NCBI RefSeq assembly: GCF_001417955.2
Contig: NZ_LKTM01000341.1
Span: 1-41,586 of the forward strand
Reading direction: 5' to 3'
Origin: Mycobacterium gordonae
GTDB lineage: Bacteria > Actinomycetota > Actinomycetes > Mycobacteriales > Mycobacteriaceae
DNA length: 41,586 bases
A model generated the notes under the pieces. The model saw nothing but the letters and a program-made list of their open reading frames with translations. It had not been told where the DNA came from and did no database searches. Shown here in pieces: positions 1 to 8,429 of the stretch. A program made the position numbers and the translations under genes. Position 1 is the stretch's first letter. Every line of letters starts with the position of its first letter.

Positions 1-1569
1 GGGTGTCTCGACGCTGGTGGGCGCTGCCGCGCTGGGCGCCATCGCCTCGCTGGGCGGCGGCGGCAGCGGGCTGGGTGCCGCCGGACTGGTCGGAATCGGG
101 TTCGGCAACTTGGCGCTGGGCGACACCGGTGGCGGCGCGACGCTGGGCACGATCGGAGCGGGATGGTGGGTGTGACGCTGCTCGACGGCGGTCAGCGTGA
201 TCGCCACCCCGCCGACCGCGGTCATCGCGACCGCGGCGCACAGGCCGATCAGCAGCTGCGACACCCGGATGCGGCGCTTCGGCGCCTTCGGGGGGTCGAT
301 GATGTTGAGCCGCATCGAGAAGCACGGGCCGTCTTCGTTGTAGGAGTCGCCCTCGAAGCGGGTCGGCACCTCGGGGAACTCGGTCTGCGACCAGGCCAGT
401 TCGCGGTCGGTCAACGCGTCCTGGTCGATCATCAGCACGTCCCCGGCCGGCAGGTCGATGACGCCGACGCCGGACGCTCCGGCAGCGTGGGCCCCGCCGA
501 CCAGCAGCCCGACGGAGGTGCGGGTCCGCAGGTCCATCAGCTCACTGCGGGTCGCCAGCAGCAACGCACCTTTGGCGGCCGCGCTCACCGGATCGGACGC
601 GGTCAGCACCGGCAACCGGGTGTGGAATGAAAGACGTTGGCTGACAAGCGGAATGCTGGCGCCGCCGCCGACGGTGACCACCGCTGCCAGGTCGGCGAAA
701 CTCGAATTGTTGCGCGCCAGCATGTCGTCGAAGGCGTAGATGAGACCGGTCAGCCGGTCAGCGATCAGATCGTCGAACTTCTCCCGGGTGAGTTCCAGCG
801 CGATGCTGGTGCCCGAGAGCTCGGCCGCCAGTTCGGTGACGGCATCGGTGGACAATCGCTCCTTGGCCTCCCGGCACTGCTCGCGCAGCGTGCCGAGCTG
901 ACCCAGCATGGCGGTGCCGGTCGCATCGATGTCTGTATGGCCAAGTTCTTCGATCACGTGCAGCAGCAACGCCTGGTCGATCTGGTTTCCCGAGAAATCG
1001 TCGTAACGCATTGTGGCGCTAACGGGTTCGAACTCATCCTTGGTTTCCAGCAGGGTGACATAGGTGCCGGAGCCGCCGAAGTCCAGCAACCCCACCACGC
1101 CCCCGGTGGGAACACCCACTTCGGCGTTCACCGCCGTCAATGCCGCGAGCGCGTCCGGGACCAGGCGGGGCGGCAGACCGCTGCGGACGAACCCGACATG
1201 GGTGCGCAGTGCATTGCGCAACGCCTGCACGGCACCCGGTTTCCAGTGTGCGGGAACGGCAATCGTGATGTCCGCGGAACTCGCATCGGCGCCGGCGGCA
1301 ACCACCATCGCGTCCAGGGCCTCGACCGTCAGCAGGTCCGGGTCATGCGCGGATCCGTCCGGCGAGATCAGCGCGACCGAGTCGCCGATTCGTTCCACAA
1401 AGGCACTCATCAGAGTGCCAGGATCGGCCGAATTCTCGCCGAACACACCAAGTTTCGGGGCGCAGTGCGGATACAGGGTGAGCACAGCGCGACGGATGAC
1501 CGGAGAACTTCCGCTCGCCGCCGCAACCAGGTTCATGGTCCCGATCGACAACCCCAGCGGGTCGTACAT
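1..1569 (-). CDS. Hsp70-like ATPase-fold membrane protein with proline-rich tail (Rv0312-like), 3' end beyond the window
   Basis: The frame is open from the ATG at 1569 to the left edge, giving 523 residues without a stop. The N-terminal part resembles an actin/Hsp70 ATPase fold: a phosphate-type loop with GLLDFGGSGT and an adenosine-type motif AAVVTVGGGASIP are visible. About residues 437-460 form one hydrophobic membrane segment. What follows is rich in Pro, Ser, Ala and Thr, as in the H37Rv protein Rv0312, annotated as proline- and threonine-rich. No peptide-binding domain of a true DnaK is seen, so chaperone activity should not be assumed. The likely topology is a cytosolic ATPase-like domain with an extracytoplasmic proline-rich tail, which is inference. 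It is divergent from the SnoaL-like gene. The C-terminus is missing. Confidence 0.85.
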   Translation of the reverse strand, partial: MYDPLGLSIGTMNLVAAASGSSPVIRRAVLTLYPHCAPKLGVFGENSADPGTLMSAFVERIGDSVALISPDGSAHDPDLLTVEALDAMVVAAGADASSADITIAVPAHWKPGAVQALRNALRTHVGFVRSGLPPRLVPDALAALTAVNAEVGVPTGGVVGLLDFGGSGTYVTLLETKDEFEPVSATMRYDDFSGNQIDQALLLHVIEELGHTDIDATGTAMLGQLGTLREQCREAKERLSTDAVTELAAELSGTSIALELTREKFDDLIADRLTGLIYAFDDMLARNNSSFADLAAVVTVGGGASIPLVSQRLSFHTRLPVLTASDPVSAAAKGALLLATRSELMDLRTRTSVGLLVGGAHAAGASGVGVIDLPAGDVLMIDQDALTDRELAWSQTEFPEVPTRFEGDSYNEDGPCFSMRLNIIDPPKAPKRRIRVSQLLIGLCAAVAMTAVGGVAITLTAVEQRHTHHPAPIVPSVAPPPVSPSAKLPNPIPTSPAAPSPLPPPPSEAMAPSAAAPTSVETP

Positions 1570-1793
1570 ATAGCCATGCTTTCGTCGATAGGGGGTCGGT
1601 AGCCAGGGATTACCTTAGCCGCCGCGTCGGTGAATATGGTTCGGCGGCAATGTCATTGGTATCCGGTCGATGCCGTGTCGTCATCGAAAAGGTATGTTGG
1701 GCACCATTGACAAATCGAGCCGGCAGGAGTGCGGCCCTGGTTTTGTCCCGGCCCTCCCGCGCCGCGGCCGGCCCGGTATGCTGCAATGAGCCG
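1570..1793. promoter_or_regulatory. Divergent intergenic region, promoters not resolved
   Basis: 224 bases separate the divergent starts of the Hsp70-like gene and the SnoaL-like gene. A TTGACA hexamer is present at about 1708-1713 on the plus strand, but no convincing -10 element follows at the right distance. No repeat, RNA gene or small coding region could be supported here. Confidence 0.35.
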
Positions 1794-2282
1794 GTGAGCC
1801 TCTCCGAATACCCCGTGGCAGATGTCGAAGCGATCAAGCAAGTCAAGTACCGCTACCTGCGCGCGATGGATACCAAGCACTGGGACGACTTCGCCGAGAC
1901 GATGACCGAGGACATCGTCGGGGCCTACGGCTCGTCGCTGGGCAAGGAACTGCACTTCGACAATCGCAAGGACCTGGTGGAGTACCTGAGCTCAGCCATG
2001 GGGCCCGGTGTCGTCACCGAGCACCGGGTGACTCACCCGGAGATCACCGTCAGCGGCGATACCGCTTCGGGCATCTGGTATCTGCAAGACCGGGTGATCG
2101 TCGCTGAGTTCAATTTCATGCTGATCGGTGCGGCGTTCTACCGCGACCAGTACCGGCGCACCCCGGACGGGTGGCGGATCAGCGCAACCGGCTACGACCG
2201 CACCTACGAGGCGACGATGTCGGTGGCGGATCTCAAGTTCAACGTCAAGCCCGGCCGTGCCCGTGCCGACGTGAGCGAATAG
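1794..2282 (+). CDS. SnoaL-like domain protein (Rv0310c-like)
   Basis: A 162-residue protein with the small alpha+beta barrel layout of the SnoaL/NTF2-like family. It has a helical start (EAIKQVKYRYLRAMD), a DFAETMTED segment and the late pattern FYRDQYRRTPDGWRIS that closes the cone in this family. Members act as small-molecule cyclases, isomerases or ring-hydroxylating subunits, so the substrate cannot be named. The GTG at 1794 was chosen because it gives a family-length protein beginning SLSEYPVADVEAIKQ; the frame stays open upstream to 1650 but that extension is low-complexity. There is no clear ribosome binding site. It ends 7 nt before the convergent YkuD gene. Confidence 0.8.
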   Translation: MSLSEYPVADVEAIKQVKYRYLRAMDTKHWDDFAETMTEDIVGAYGSSLGKELHFDNRKDLVEYLSSAMGPGVVTEHRVTHPEITVSGDTASGIWYLQDRVIVAEFNFMLIGAAFYRDQYRRTPDGWRISATGYDRTYEATMSVADLKFNVKPGRARADVSE

Positions 2283-2289
2283 CGTTCGT

Positions 2290-2946
2290 CTACTTGGCGA
2301 TCGCGATGACCGCGCCGGGCCGCAACCATTTGATGATCGACACCAGCGTGGCGTCATCGATTGCCACGCAGCCTTCGGTGGGCCCGCCGTCGGTGGTGTG
2401 AAAGAAGAACGCGGCGCCGCCTCCGGGGACCTTGTTCTTGTTGACGCCCATCACCACAGCATGCTTGTACTGCGGGATCTGCAGATTCTCGCTGTCGGCG
2501 GTGTTGAAGGGGCACTGGGCTTTCTGGCACACCTGCATGCTGTTGAAGGTGGGGCTGTGATCGTCACCGCTCCACCAGTGGTTCGGTCCGACCTGCGTGT
2601 ACGGCAGTCCCCCACCGGGATTCGGCGCGGTGCCGAACGCCGAGTCCAGGCTGTACACCCCCATCGGAGTGGCCGGGTAGCCGCTCTTGGCCTGCGGCGC
2701 CATGCCCGCCGAGCCGACATGGGTGGGTATCCCGGTTTTGAGTGGTTGCCAGCCGGCCGCGGTGCGCTGGTAGATGTCCATCTTCGCGTTCGACCCACCG
2801 GTCGAGACCACCGAAACCACCTGTGTCGCATTGCCGACCGAGTTCGCGAACCAGGGATTACCCGCGGCCCCGGCGTCCGGTGCGAACAGGGCGGCCATCA
2901 CGAACGCGCACACGACAGCACAAAGCTGAGCGAGCAGTCGGCGCAT
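2290..2946 (-). CDS. Exported L,D-transpeptidase-fold (YkuD) protein (Rv0309-like)
   Basis: A 218-residue protein with a typical Sec signal peptide: MRR, a hydrophobic core to about residue 20, then a small-residue region AGAAG near 25-29. The C-terminal half carries the YkuD catalytic pattern, with His183 in FFHTTDGG and Cys193 in PTEGCVAIDD. The predicted role is an extracytoplasmic cysteine enzyme acting on peptidoglycan peptides or a related amide. It lacks the immunoglobulin-like domains of the main mycobacterial LdtMt enzymes, so the exact reaction is unknown. Residues Cys140 and Cys145 could form a disulfide. It is 43 nt downstream of the PAP2 gene on the same strand and may be cotranscribed with it. 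Confidence 0.85.
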   Translation of the reverse strand: MRRLLAQLCAVVCAFVMAALFAPDAGAAGNPWFANSVGNATQVVSVVSTGGSNAKMDIYQRTAAGWQPLKTGIPTHVGSAGMAPQAKSGYPATPMGVYSLDSAFGTAPNPGGGLPYTQVGPNHWWSGDDHSPTFNSMQVCQKAQCPFNTADSENLQIPQYKHAVVMGVNKNKVPGGGAAFFFHTTDGGPTEGCVAIDDATLVSIIKWLRPGAVIAIAK

Positions 2947-2989
2947 GGGTCAATCGTCAGACCCGCCGTAGCCGAGGGTCAAGTAAAGG

Positions 2990-3655
2990 TTAAGAACCAG
3001 TTGAGTCACGGGGCTGTGACTCGGGCCGAAAAGCCCAGAGACACACCATGAAATACACATAGCCCAGCGCCCAGCCGGCGATCACGTCAGAGGGGTGGTG
3101 CACGTTCAGCGCGACCCGGGCCACGCCGACGATGAAGACGCCGAAGGCGGCCGACACCATCGCGGCCACCCGCGCCGGCCTCCTGGTCAGCATCGGCAGG
3201 CACAAAGCCAGCAGGGCCAGCAGACTGCACATCGCCTCCAGCGCGTGCCCGGACGGAAACGACGTCTCGGTCGCATAGACAAGCGCGGTCACCGGTCGCG
3301 GGCGCCCGGCCAGATTTTTGGCAACCAGCGTGATGAACCCGTTCAGGGGTCCACAGGCCATCAGCAGCAGCCCCATCCGCACCCGCCGTCGCACCAGCGC
3401 GTACACCATCGCCGCCAGGCCCAGCAGTCGCAGGGGAATCGGGCCCAGCACGAATGACACCACGACCCAGAACCGCACCCACCCCGCATGCTTGATGCCG
3501 ATCTCGTGCGCCGGGTTCAGCAACGCCCAGTCGAAGGCGTGCAGCCAGCCCCAGTGTTCCCGATGCCCCACCCACAGCAGGGCGTAGAGCGCGACCGCGG
3601 CCGCTATGAGGCCCGCAGACCACGAAAGTCGGGAGGCAATTCGTGGGCTGCTCAT
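2990..3655 (-). CDS. PAP2-family membrane phosphatase (Rv0308-like)
   Basis: A 221-residue multi-helix membrane protein with all three PAP2 phosphatase signatures: Lys113 and Arg120-Pro121 (the K-x6-RP motif), PSGH at 134-137, and Arg180/His186/Asp190 (the R-x5-H-x3-D motif). The complete acid phosphatase site suggests an active enzyme. Likely substrates are lipid phosphates such as phosphatidate, phosphatidylglycerophosphate or polyprenyl diphosphate, which sequence does not decide. About five or six hydrophobic helices are visible. It lies upstream of the exported YkuD protein, which suggests an envelope role. It is divergent from the gene at 3714, with only 58 nt between them. Confidence 0.88.
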   Translation of the reverse strand: MSSPRIASRLSWSAGLIAAAVALYALLWVGHREHWGWLHAFDWALLNPAHEIGIKHAGWVRFWVVVSFVLGPIPLRLLGLAAMVYALVRRRVRMGLLLMACGPLNGFITLVAKNLAGRPRPVTALVYATETSFPSGHALEAMCSLLALLALCLPMLTRRPARVAAMVSAAFGVFIVGVARVALNVHHPSDVIAGWALGYVYFMVCLWAFRPESQPRDSTGS

Positions 3656-3713
3656 CGGCTACATCGATACCAGCCTCGATGCACCGAACGCCAAACCGAC
3701 CCATACTGGCGTC

Positions 3714-4196
3714 ATGCCCGTGATTCTTCGGAGATTGTTCGGCGTCGGTAGGTTGCCCGCGGAGCTACATGCCCAGGTGGAATCCGAGGGCCTGATCCAC
3801 CTCGCCGAATTCGTCGCGGTCACCAGGCGGTTCAGTGGGTCCATCCCGGGCCTTCGGTCTCAGGGCAGCGTCGCCAGTTACGTGGGTTCGCTGGCGCTGA
3901 CCCAGCAGCGGGTGCTGGCCACGCTGTCGGTGGTGCCCAAGTTGGCCGGGCGGGTGGTGGACGTGCGCTGGGACGAGGCGCAGGGCGGGGCGGCCACCGC
4001 GGAGATTTCCGCGACGGGATTGCAAGTCGACGTGGACACGGCCGCGGTTGACGAGCGCTTCCACGGTCACCTCTCCCTGCATTTCAAGGACACCATCGAC
4101 GAGGATGTGCTGGCCCGCCTGCCGCGGCGATCGGTGTCCTTCGATGTGCCACCCGAGTACGTGTTCCGGGCGGTGGGCGTCACCTACAGCCCGTGA
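3714..4196 (+). CDS. Conserved mycobacterial protein of unknown function (Rv0307c-like)
   Basis: A 160-residue soluble protein beginning MPVILRRLFGVGRLP, with no signal peptide or membrane helix. No enzyme motif is recognised. A central stretch LALTQQRVLATLSVVPKLAGRVVDVRWDE and alternating hydrophobic strands suggest a compact beta-rich fold, possibly lipid- or PH-like, which is only a guess. The ATG at 3714 gives the same length I recall for Rv0307c. It lies 25 nt before the BluB-type gene on the same strand and could be the first gene of that operon. Confidence 0.75.
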   Translation: MPVILRRLFGVGRLPAELHAQVESEGLIHLAEFVAVTRRFSGSIPGLRSQGSVASYVGSLALTQQRVLATLSVVPKLAGRVVDVRWDEAQGGAATAEISATGLQVDVDTAAVDERFHGHLSLHFKDTIDEDVLARLPRRSVSFDVPPEYVFRAVGVTYSP

Positions 4197-4221
4197 CCGC
4201 CGCGTTTCTACGATTGACCGG

Positions 4222-4899
4222 ATGACCGATCACGCGTACACCGCTGCCGAGCGCGGCGCCGTCTACCGCGTGATTTCGGAGCGACGGGACATGCGCCGCT
4301 TCTCCCCGGACGCCCGCGTGCCCGAGGAGGTGCTGGCGCGTCTGCTGCACGCCGCGCACGCCGCGCCGAGCGTGGGTCTGATGCAGCCTTGGCGTTTCAT
4401 CCGGATCACCGACCCGGACCTGCGACGGCGTATTCACGCGCTGGTCGACGCCGAACGCCTGCTGACCGGGGCGGCCCTGGGAGCACGGGAGGCCGAATTC
4501 CTGGCACTGAAGGTCGAGGGCGTTCTCGAGTGCGCGGAGCTACTGGTGGTGGCGCTGTGTGACGACCGGGAATCGCATATCTTCGGCCGGCGCACGCTGC
4601 CGCAGATGGATCTCGCGTCGGTCTCCTGCGCGATCCAGAACCTCTGGCTGGCGGCGCGCTGCGAGGGTCTGGGCGTGGGCTGGGTGTCCCTGTTCGACCC
4701 GCACCGGTTGGCGGCGCTGCTGGGGATGCCCGACGGTGCCGAACCGGTGGCGATTCTCTGTGTGGGGCCGGTCCCGGAGTTCCCGGACCGACCCGCCCTC
4801 GAGTTGGACGGCTGGACCTCGGCGCGACCGCTGCGGGAGTTCGTCTCGGAGAATCAGTGGCAGACTCCTGGAAGCGAAAGGGACGGTGTGAATGGGTGA
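4222..4899 (+). CDS. bluB: BluB-type flavin oxidoreductase (5,6-dimethylbenzimidazole synthase family, Rv0306-like)
   Basis: A 225-residue nitroreductase-fold protein. The N-terminal RRDMRRF segment and the APSVGLMQPWRF motif are typical of BluB, which breaks down FMNH2 with oxygen to make 5,6-dimethylbenzimidazole, the lower ligand of vitamin B12. The VGWVSLFDP segment near the end also fits. No other cobalamin gene is nearby, so the B12 role rests on family resemblance, and a general nitroreductase is the alternative. Its last 8 nt overlap the start of the sulfatase gene (4892-4899), implying translational coupling. The ATG at 4222 is the natural start after a short gap from the upstream gene. 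Confidence 0.8.
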   Translation: MTDHAYTAAERGAVYRVISERRDMRRFSPDARVPEEVLARLLHAAHAAPSVGLMQPWRFIRITDPDLRRRIHALVDAERLLTGAALGAREAEFLALKVEGVLECAELLVVALCDDRESHIFGRRTLPQMDLASVSCAIQNLWLAARCEGLGVGWVSLFDPHRLAALLGMPDGAEPVAILCVGPVPEFPDRPALELDGWTSARPLREFVSENQWQTPGSERDGVNG

Positions 4900-6289
4900 C
4901 GCGGGAACAGCTGCGCAGAATGTCCTGCTCGTGCACTGGCACGACCTCGGGCGCTACCTCGGCGTCTACGGCCACCCGGATGTGTCGAGCCCACGGCTGG
5001 ACCGCCTCGCCGCCGAGGGCATCCTGTTCACCCGGGCCCATGCCACCGCGCCGCTGTGTTCGCCGTCGCGGGGTTCGCTGTTCACCGGGCGCTACCCGCA
5101 GACCAACGGGCTGCTCGGGTTGGCCCACCACGGCTGGGAGTACCGCACCGATGTGCGCACCCTGCCTCAGTTGCTTTCCGAATCAGGCTATTACTCGGCC
5201 CTTTTCGGGATGCAGCACGAAACGTCCTATCCGAAGCGGCTGGGGTTCGACGAGTTCGACGTCTCGAATTCGTATTGCGAATACGTGGTGGAGAAGGTCG
5301 AGGAATGGCTGCAAGACAGTGCGGCTGACCTGTCCGGCCAGCCGTTCCTGCTGACCGCCGGATTCTTCGAAACGCACCGGCCCTATCCCCACGACCGCTA
5401 CGAACCGGCCGACAGCGCGACCGTGCAGCTGCCGGACTACCTGCCGGACACCCCCGAGGTGCGCGGCGACCTCGCCGACTTCTACGGTTCCATCACCACC
5501 GCGGACGCAGCGGTGGGGAGGTTGCTGGACCGGCTTTCCGAGACCGGTCTGGATGCCAGCACCTGGGTGGTGTTCTTCACCGACCACGGCCCGGCGTTCC
5601 CCCGGGCGAAGTCCACTCTGTATGACGCCGGGACCGGCATCGCGCTGATCGTCCGCCCGCCGACCGGCCTCGGCATGTCGCCCCGCGTGTACGACGAGTT
5701 GTTCAGCGGCGTGGACCTGTTGCCCACGCTGCTGGGTCTGTTGGGCATCGAGGTGCCTCCCGACGTCGACGGCGTCTCGCACGCCGATGCGCTGTTCGCG
5801 CCGGAGCCGATCGCGCCGGTGCGTGACCACGTGTACACCACGAAGACCTATCACGACTCCTTCGACCCGATCCGGGCCATCCGCACCAAGGACTACAGCT
5901 ACATCGAGAACTACGTGCCGCGACCGCTGTTGGACCTGCCGTGGGACATCGAGGAGAGCCCCTCGGGAATCGCCGTAGCCCCCTATGTCACAGCGCCGCG
6001 GCCGCAGCGCGAACTCTATGACCTGCGGGCCGACCCCACCGAGACCAGCAATCTGCTCGATGCCGCCACCGGGGACTCCGACGCCATTGCGGCCGATCTC
6101 GCCGTGCGGCTGCATGATTGGCGTCAGCGCACCGGCGACGTTATTCCGTCCGACTTCGCCGGCACCCGGATTGCGGTGCGCTACACCGAGACATATCTGC
6201 AGATCCACCGCGCGACGCCGACCAGCCGCTCGGCGATCGCCGTGGACCGCGGCATCGAAGAAGAGGCCGAGCCCGGGTTAACCAGCTGA
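4892..6289 (+). CDS. Type I sulfatase (Rv0296c-like)
   Basis: A 465-residue alkaline phosphatase-superfamily sulfatase. The signature CSPSR at residues 56-60, followed by GSLFTGRYP, marks Cys56 as the residue converted to formylglycine. A later FFTDHGP motif supplies the usual metal-binding Asp-His pair. The first metal motif reads HWHDLGR rather than the common DD, a small departure. There is no signal peptide, so a cytosolic enzyme is expected; the sulfate ester substrate is unknown. It overlaps bluB by 8 nt and runs convergently into tam with a 12-nt overlap. In H37Rv, as I recall, a sulfotransferase gene (Rv0295c) lies between the sulfatase and tam; it is absent here. Confidence 0.9.
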   Translation: MGDAGTAAQNVLLVHWHDLGRYLGVYGHPDVSSPRLDRLAAEGILFTRAHATAPLCSPSRGSLFTGRYPQTNGLLGLAHHGWEYRTDVRTLPQLLSESGYYSALFGMQHETSYPKRLGFDEFDVSNSYCEYVVEKVEEWLQDSAADLSGQPFLLTAGFFETHRPYPHDRYEPADSATVQLPDYLPDTPEVRGDLADFYGSITTADAAVGRLLDRLSETGLDASTWVVFFTDHGPAFPRAKSTLYDAGTGIALIVRPPTGLGMSPRVYDELFSGVDLLPTLLGLLGIEVPPDVDGVSHADALFAPEPIAPVRDHVYTTKTYHDSFDPIRAIRTKDYSYIENYVPRPLLDLPWDIEESPSGIAVAPYVTAPRPQRELYDLRADPTETSNLLDAATGDSDAIAADLAVRLHDWRQRTGDVIPSDFAGTRIAVRYTETYLQIHRATPTSRSAIAVDRGIEEEAEPGLTS

Positions 6290-7060
6290 ACGGCGCCCGT
6301 CGACCTGCGCCACGATGAACAGCCGGCGGAACGGGAAGATCGTCGTACCGTCGGCCCGGGGCGGGTAGGCGTCGTCCAGCAGGGGAATCAGCTCCTGACG
6401 GAACTGGTCGAAGCCGTCGTCGTCGAGGCGCTCGCGCACCGGCACCAGCGCGGTCCCGGTGATCCATTCCAGCACCGGGTGCTCGCCGGTCAGCTGGTGC
6501 AGATAGGTGGTTTCCCACGCGTCGACCCGGCAGCCGGCGTCCATCAGCAGGTCCGCGTAATGCGCGGGCGGGTGCACCACGGCGCCTACGCGAAACGGTA
6601 TGTCCCGCATGATTTTTGCGTAGGGCTCGCGGCGTGCCAGCGCGCGCACGGCGGCATGCGACGGCGTGTCGAAGTTGCCGGGGATCTGAACGGCGATCCA
6701 CGATCCGCCGGGCAGCTGGCCGACCCACTTGAGTAGCAGGTCGGAGTGCTCGGGAACCCAGTGCAGCGCCGCGTTGCTGACCACGACGTCGGTGTCAGGC
6801 TGCGGCTTCCAGTTCCGCAGGTCTCCGGTGGCGGCGTCGATCCCGCGTTCGCGGGCCGCCGCGACCATCTCCGGAGAGCTGTCGATCGCCTCGATCACCG
6901 CCTCCGGCCAGCGCTTGGCCAGGTACCGGGTCAGGTGGCCGGGGCCGCAACCCAGGTCCACCACCCGGCGCGCCCGGTCGGCACCCACCCGCGACAACAA
7001 GTCGTAGAACGGACGGCTGCGATGATCCGCAAAAGCCAGGTAGACGTCCGGATCCCACAT
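6278..7060 (-). CDS. tam: Trans-aconitate 2-methyltransferase (Rv0294-like)
   Basis: A 260-residue class I SAM-dependent methyltransferase beginning MWDPDVYLAFADHRSRPFYDLL, a start shared by Tam enzymes. The SAM-binding loop DLGCGPG lies at residues 35-41, with the acidic strand-2 residue in EAIDSSPEM and the NAALHWVPEH segment typical of Tam. It methylates trans-aconitate, a by-product that inhibits aconitase. The ATG at 7060 was chosen over an in-frame start 45 nt upstream because AGGAGGA sits 6 nt before it and the length matches the family. A short inverted repeat (GACACC/GGTGTC, 7077-7097) lies just upstream. Confidence 0.9.
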   Translation of the reverse strand: MWDPDVYLAFADHRSRPFYDLLSRVGADRARRVVDLGCGPGHLTRYLAKRWPEAVIEAIDSSPEMVAAARERGIDAATGDLRNWKPQPDTDVVVSNAALHWVPEHSDLLLKWVGQLPGGSWIAVQIPGNFDTPSHAAVRALARREPYAKIMRDIPFRVGAVVHPPAHYADLLMDAGCRVDAWETTYLHQLTGEHPVLEWITGTALVPVRERLDDDGFDQFRQELIPLLDDAYPPRADGTTIFPFRRLFIVAQVDGRRSAG

Positions 7061-7214
7061 GTCGGTCCTCCTGATCGACACCTGAACTGGGGGTGTCATC
7101 AACAAACCGTATTACCGGACGGCCCCGCAATGCGCGTCCACCGGGTGCCAAATTATTGACGAGCCTGTCGAAAGGCCCGGCATTCGCCACAATCAGCGCG
7201 TTACCATCAAGAGG

Positions 7215-8429
7215 ATGTCTGAGATTTCGGACCTGGTTGGTGACGCTGACCCGATCAGCCCTCCCCTGCCCATTCCCGACGTACCCGGCGGCGACGTCGG
7301 CGTCGAGGGACTGCCCGCCCGCTCCGCCCTGTCTCCCCGCCAGCGCCTGGTGGTGGAAGCCTCGGCGATCAGCGATGTCGCACTGCGCACCACCGCATCG
7401 GCGCTGCTGGCCGCCACGGTGGCGCCGGTGGTCGTCAGCAGCAACCTGCGGCGTGGTGATTCCGGCAGCGAGCGCGACAAGCTGAGGTTCTACGCCGAAC
7501 TCGGCGCCGAGCGCGACCCGCGCCTGTCCTTCCCGGCTCCGCTGGAACCGCCGAAAAAGGTGACCCGGCACGCCAGTCCGCTCGCGCAGCGTGTCGCCCT
7601 GGCCACCATCGACAACATTTCGTTCCCGAGCAGCTTCCGGGCGGTCAACCCCGCCATGCGCAAGCGGTGGAGTTCGCTGTCGGCCAACAATGTGGTGCGG
7701 GCCCAACATTGGCGCCATGACGACGGGCCCCGCCCCACCCTGTGCGTGATCCACGGCTTCATGGGGTCCTCGTATCTCTTCAACGGCCTGTTCTTCTCGC
7801 TGCCCTGGTACTTCCGCTCGGGCTACGACGTGTTGTTGTACACGTTGCCGTTTCATGGCAAAAGAGCCGAAAAACATTCGCCGTTCAGCGGTTTCGGCTA
7901 CTTCGCCAGCGGGCTGAGCGGTTTCGCCGAGGCGATGGCCCAGGCCGTGCACGACTTCCGGTCCGTGGTGGACTATCTGCACGGCACCGGCGTGGAACGC
8001 ATTGCGCTGACCGGACTTTCACTCGGCGGGTACACATCGGCGCTGATCGCCTCCGTCGACAACCGGCTCGAGGCAGTCATCCCAAACTGTCCCGTCATCA
8101 CGCCCGGCGATCTGTTCGACGAGTGGTTCCCGGCCAGCACGTTCATCAAGTTCGGCCGGTGGCTGACCAGCATCAGCAACGATGAGTTGCAGGCCGGGCT
8201 GGCCTACCACGGCCCGCTGAACTATCAGCCACTGCTGTCCAAGGATCGCCGGATGATCATCACCGGTCTCGGCGACCGGATGGCCCCACCGGAGCATGCG
8301 GTGGCCCTGTGGAAGCACTGGGACCACTGCGCGCTGCACTGGTTCCCCGGCAGCCACGTGCTGCACGTGAGCCAGTTGGACTACCTACGCCGGATGACGC
8401 CGTTCCTGCACCAGTTCATGTACGACTGA
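7215..8429 (+). CDS. Alpha/beta hydrolase (Rv0293c-like)
   Basis: A 404-residue alpha/beta hydrolase with a visible catalytic triad: Ser269 in GLSLGG, Asp354 in GLGDRMAPP and His381 in FPGSHVLH. HGFMGSSY forms the usual oxyanion region. The first 130 residues are a less conserved, Pro- and Ala-rich extension. The substrate is unknown. The gene is conserved beside the end of ESX-3 in M. tuberculosis, but nothing in the sequence ties it to secretion. It is divergent from tam, and its last 14 nt overlap the end of eccE3, tail to tail. AAGAGG directly abuts the ATG, which is closer than ideal spacing. Confidence 0.82.
   Translation: MSEISDLVGDADPISPPLPIPDVPGGDVGVEGLPARSALSPRQRLVVEASAISDVALRTTASALLAATVAPVVVSSNLRRGDSGSERDKLRFYAELGAERDPRLSFPAPLEPPKKVTRHASPLAQRVALATIDNISFPSSFRAVNPAMRKRWSSLSANNVVRAQHWRHDDGPRPTLCVIHGFMGSSYLFNGLFFSLPWYFRSGYDVLLYTLPFHGKRAEKHSPFSGFGYFASGLSGFAEAMAQAVHDFRSVVDYLHGTGVERIALTGLSLGGYTSALIASVDNRLEAVIPNCPVITPGDLFDEWFPASTFIKFGRWLTSISNDELQAGLAYHGPLNYQPLLSKDRRMIITGLGDRMAPPEHAVALWKHWDHCALHWFPGSHVLHVSQLDYLRRMTPFLHQFMYD

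Noticed and set aside
1708..1713. TTGACA as a sigma-70-type -35 box
   Set aside because: No -10 element follows at 16-18 nt, so it could not be supported as a promoter.
7077..7097. Inverted repeat GACACC/GGTGTC upstream of tam as an operator
   Set aside because: Arms of 6 nt in GC-rich DNA are expected by chance, and there is no regulator gene nearby.
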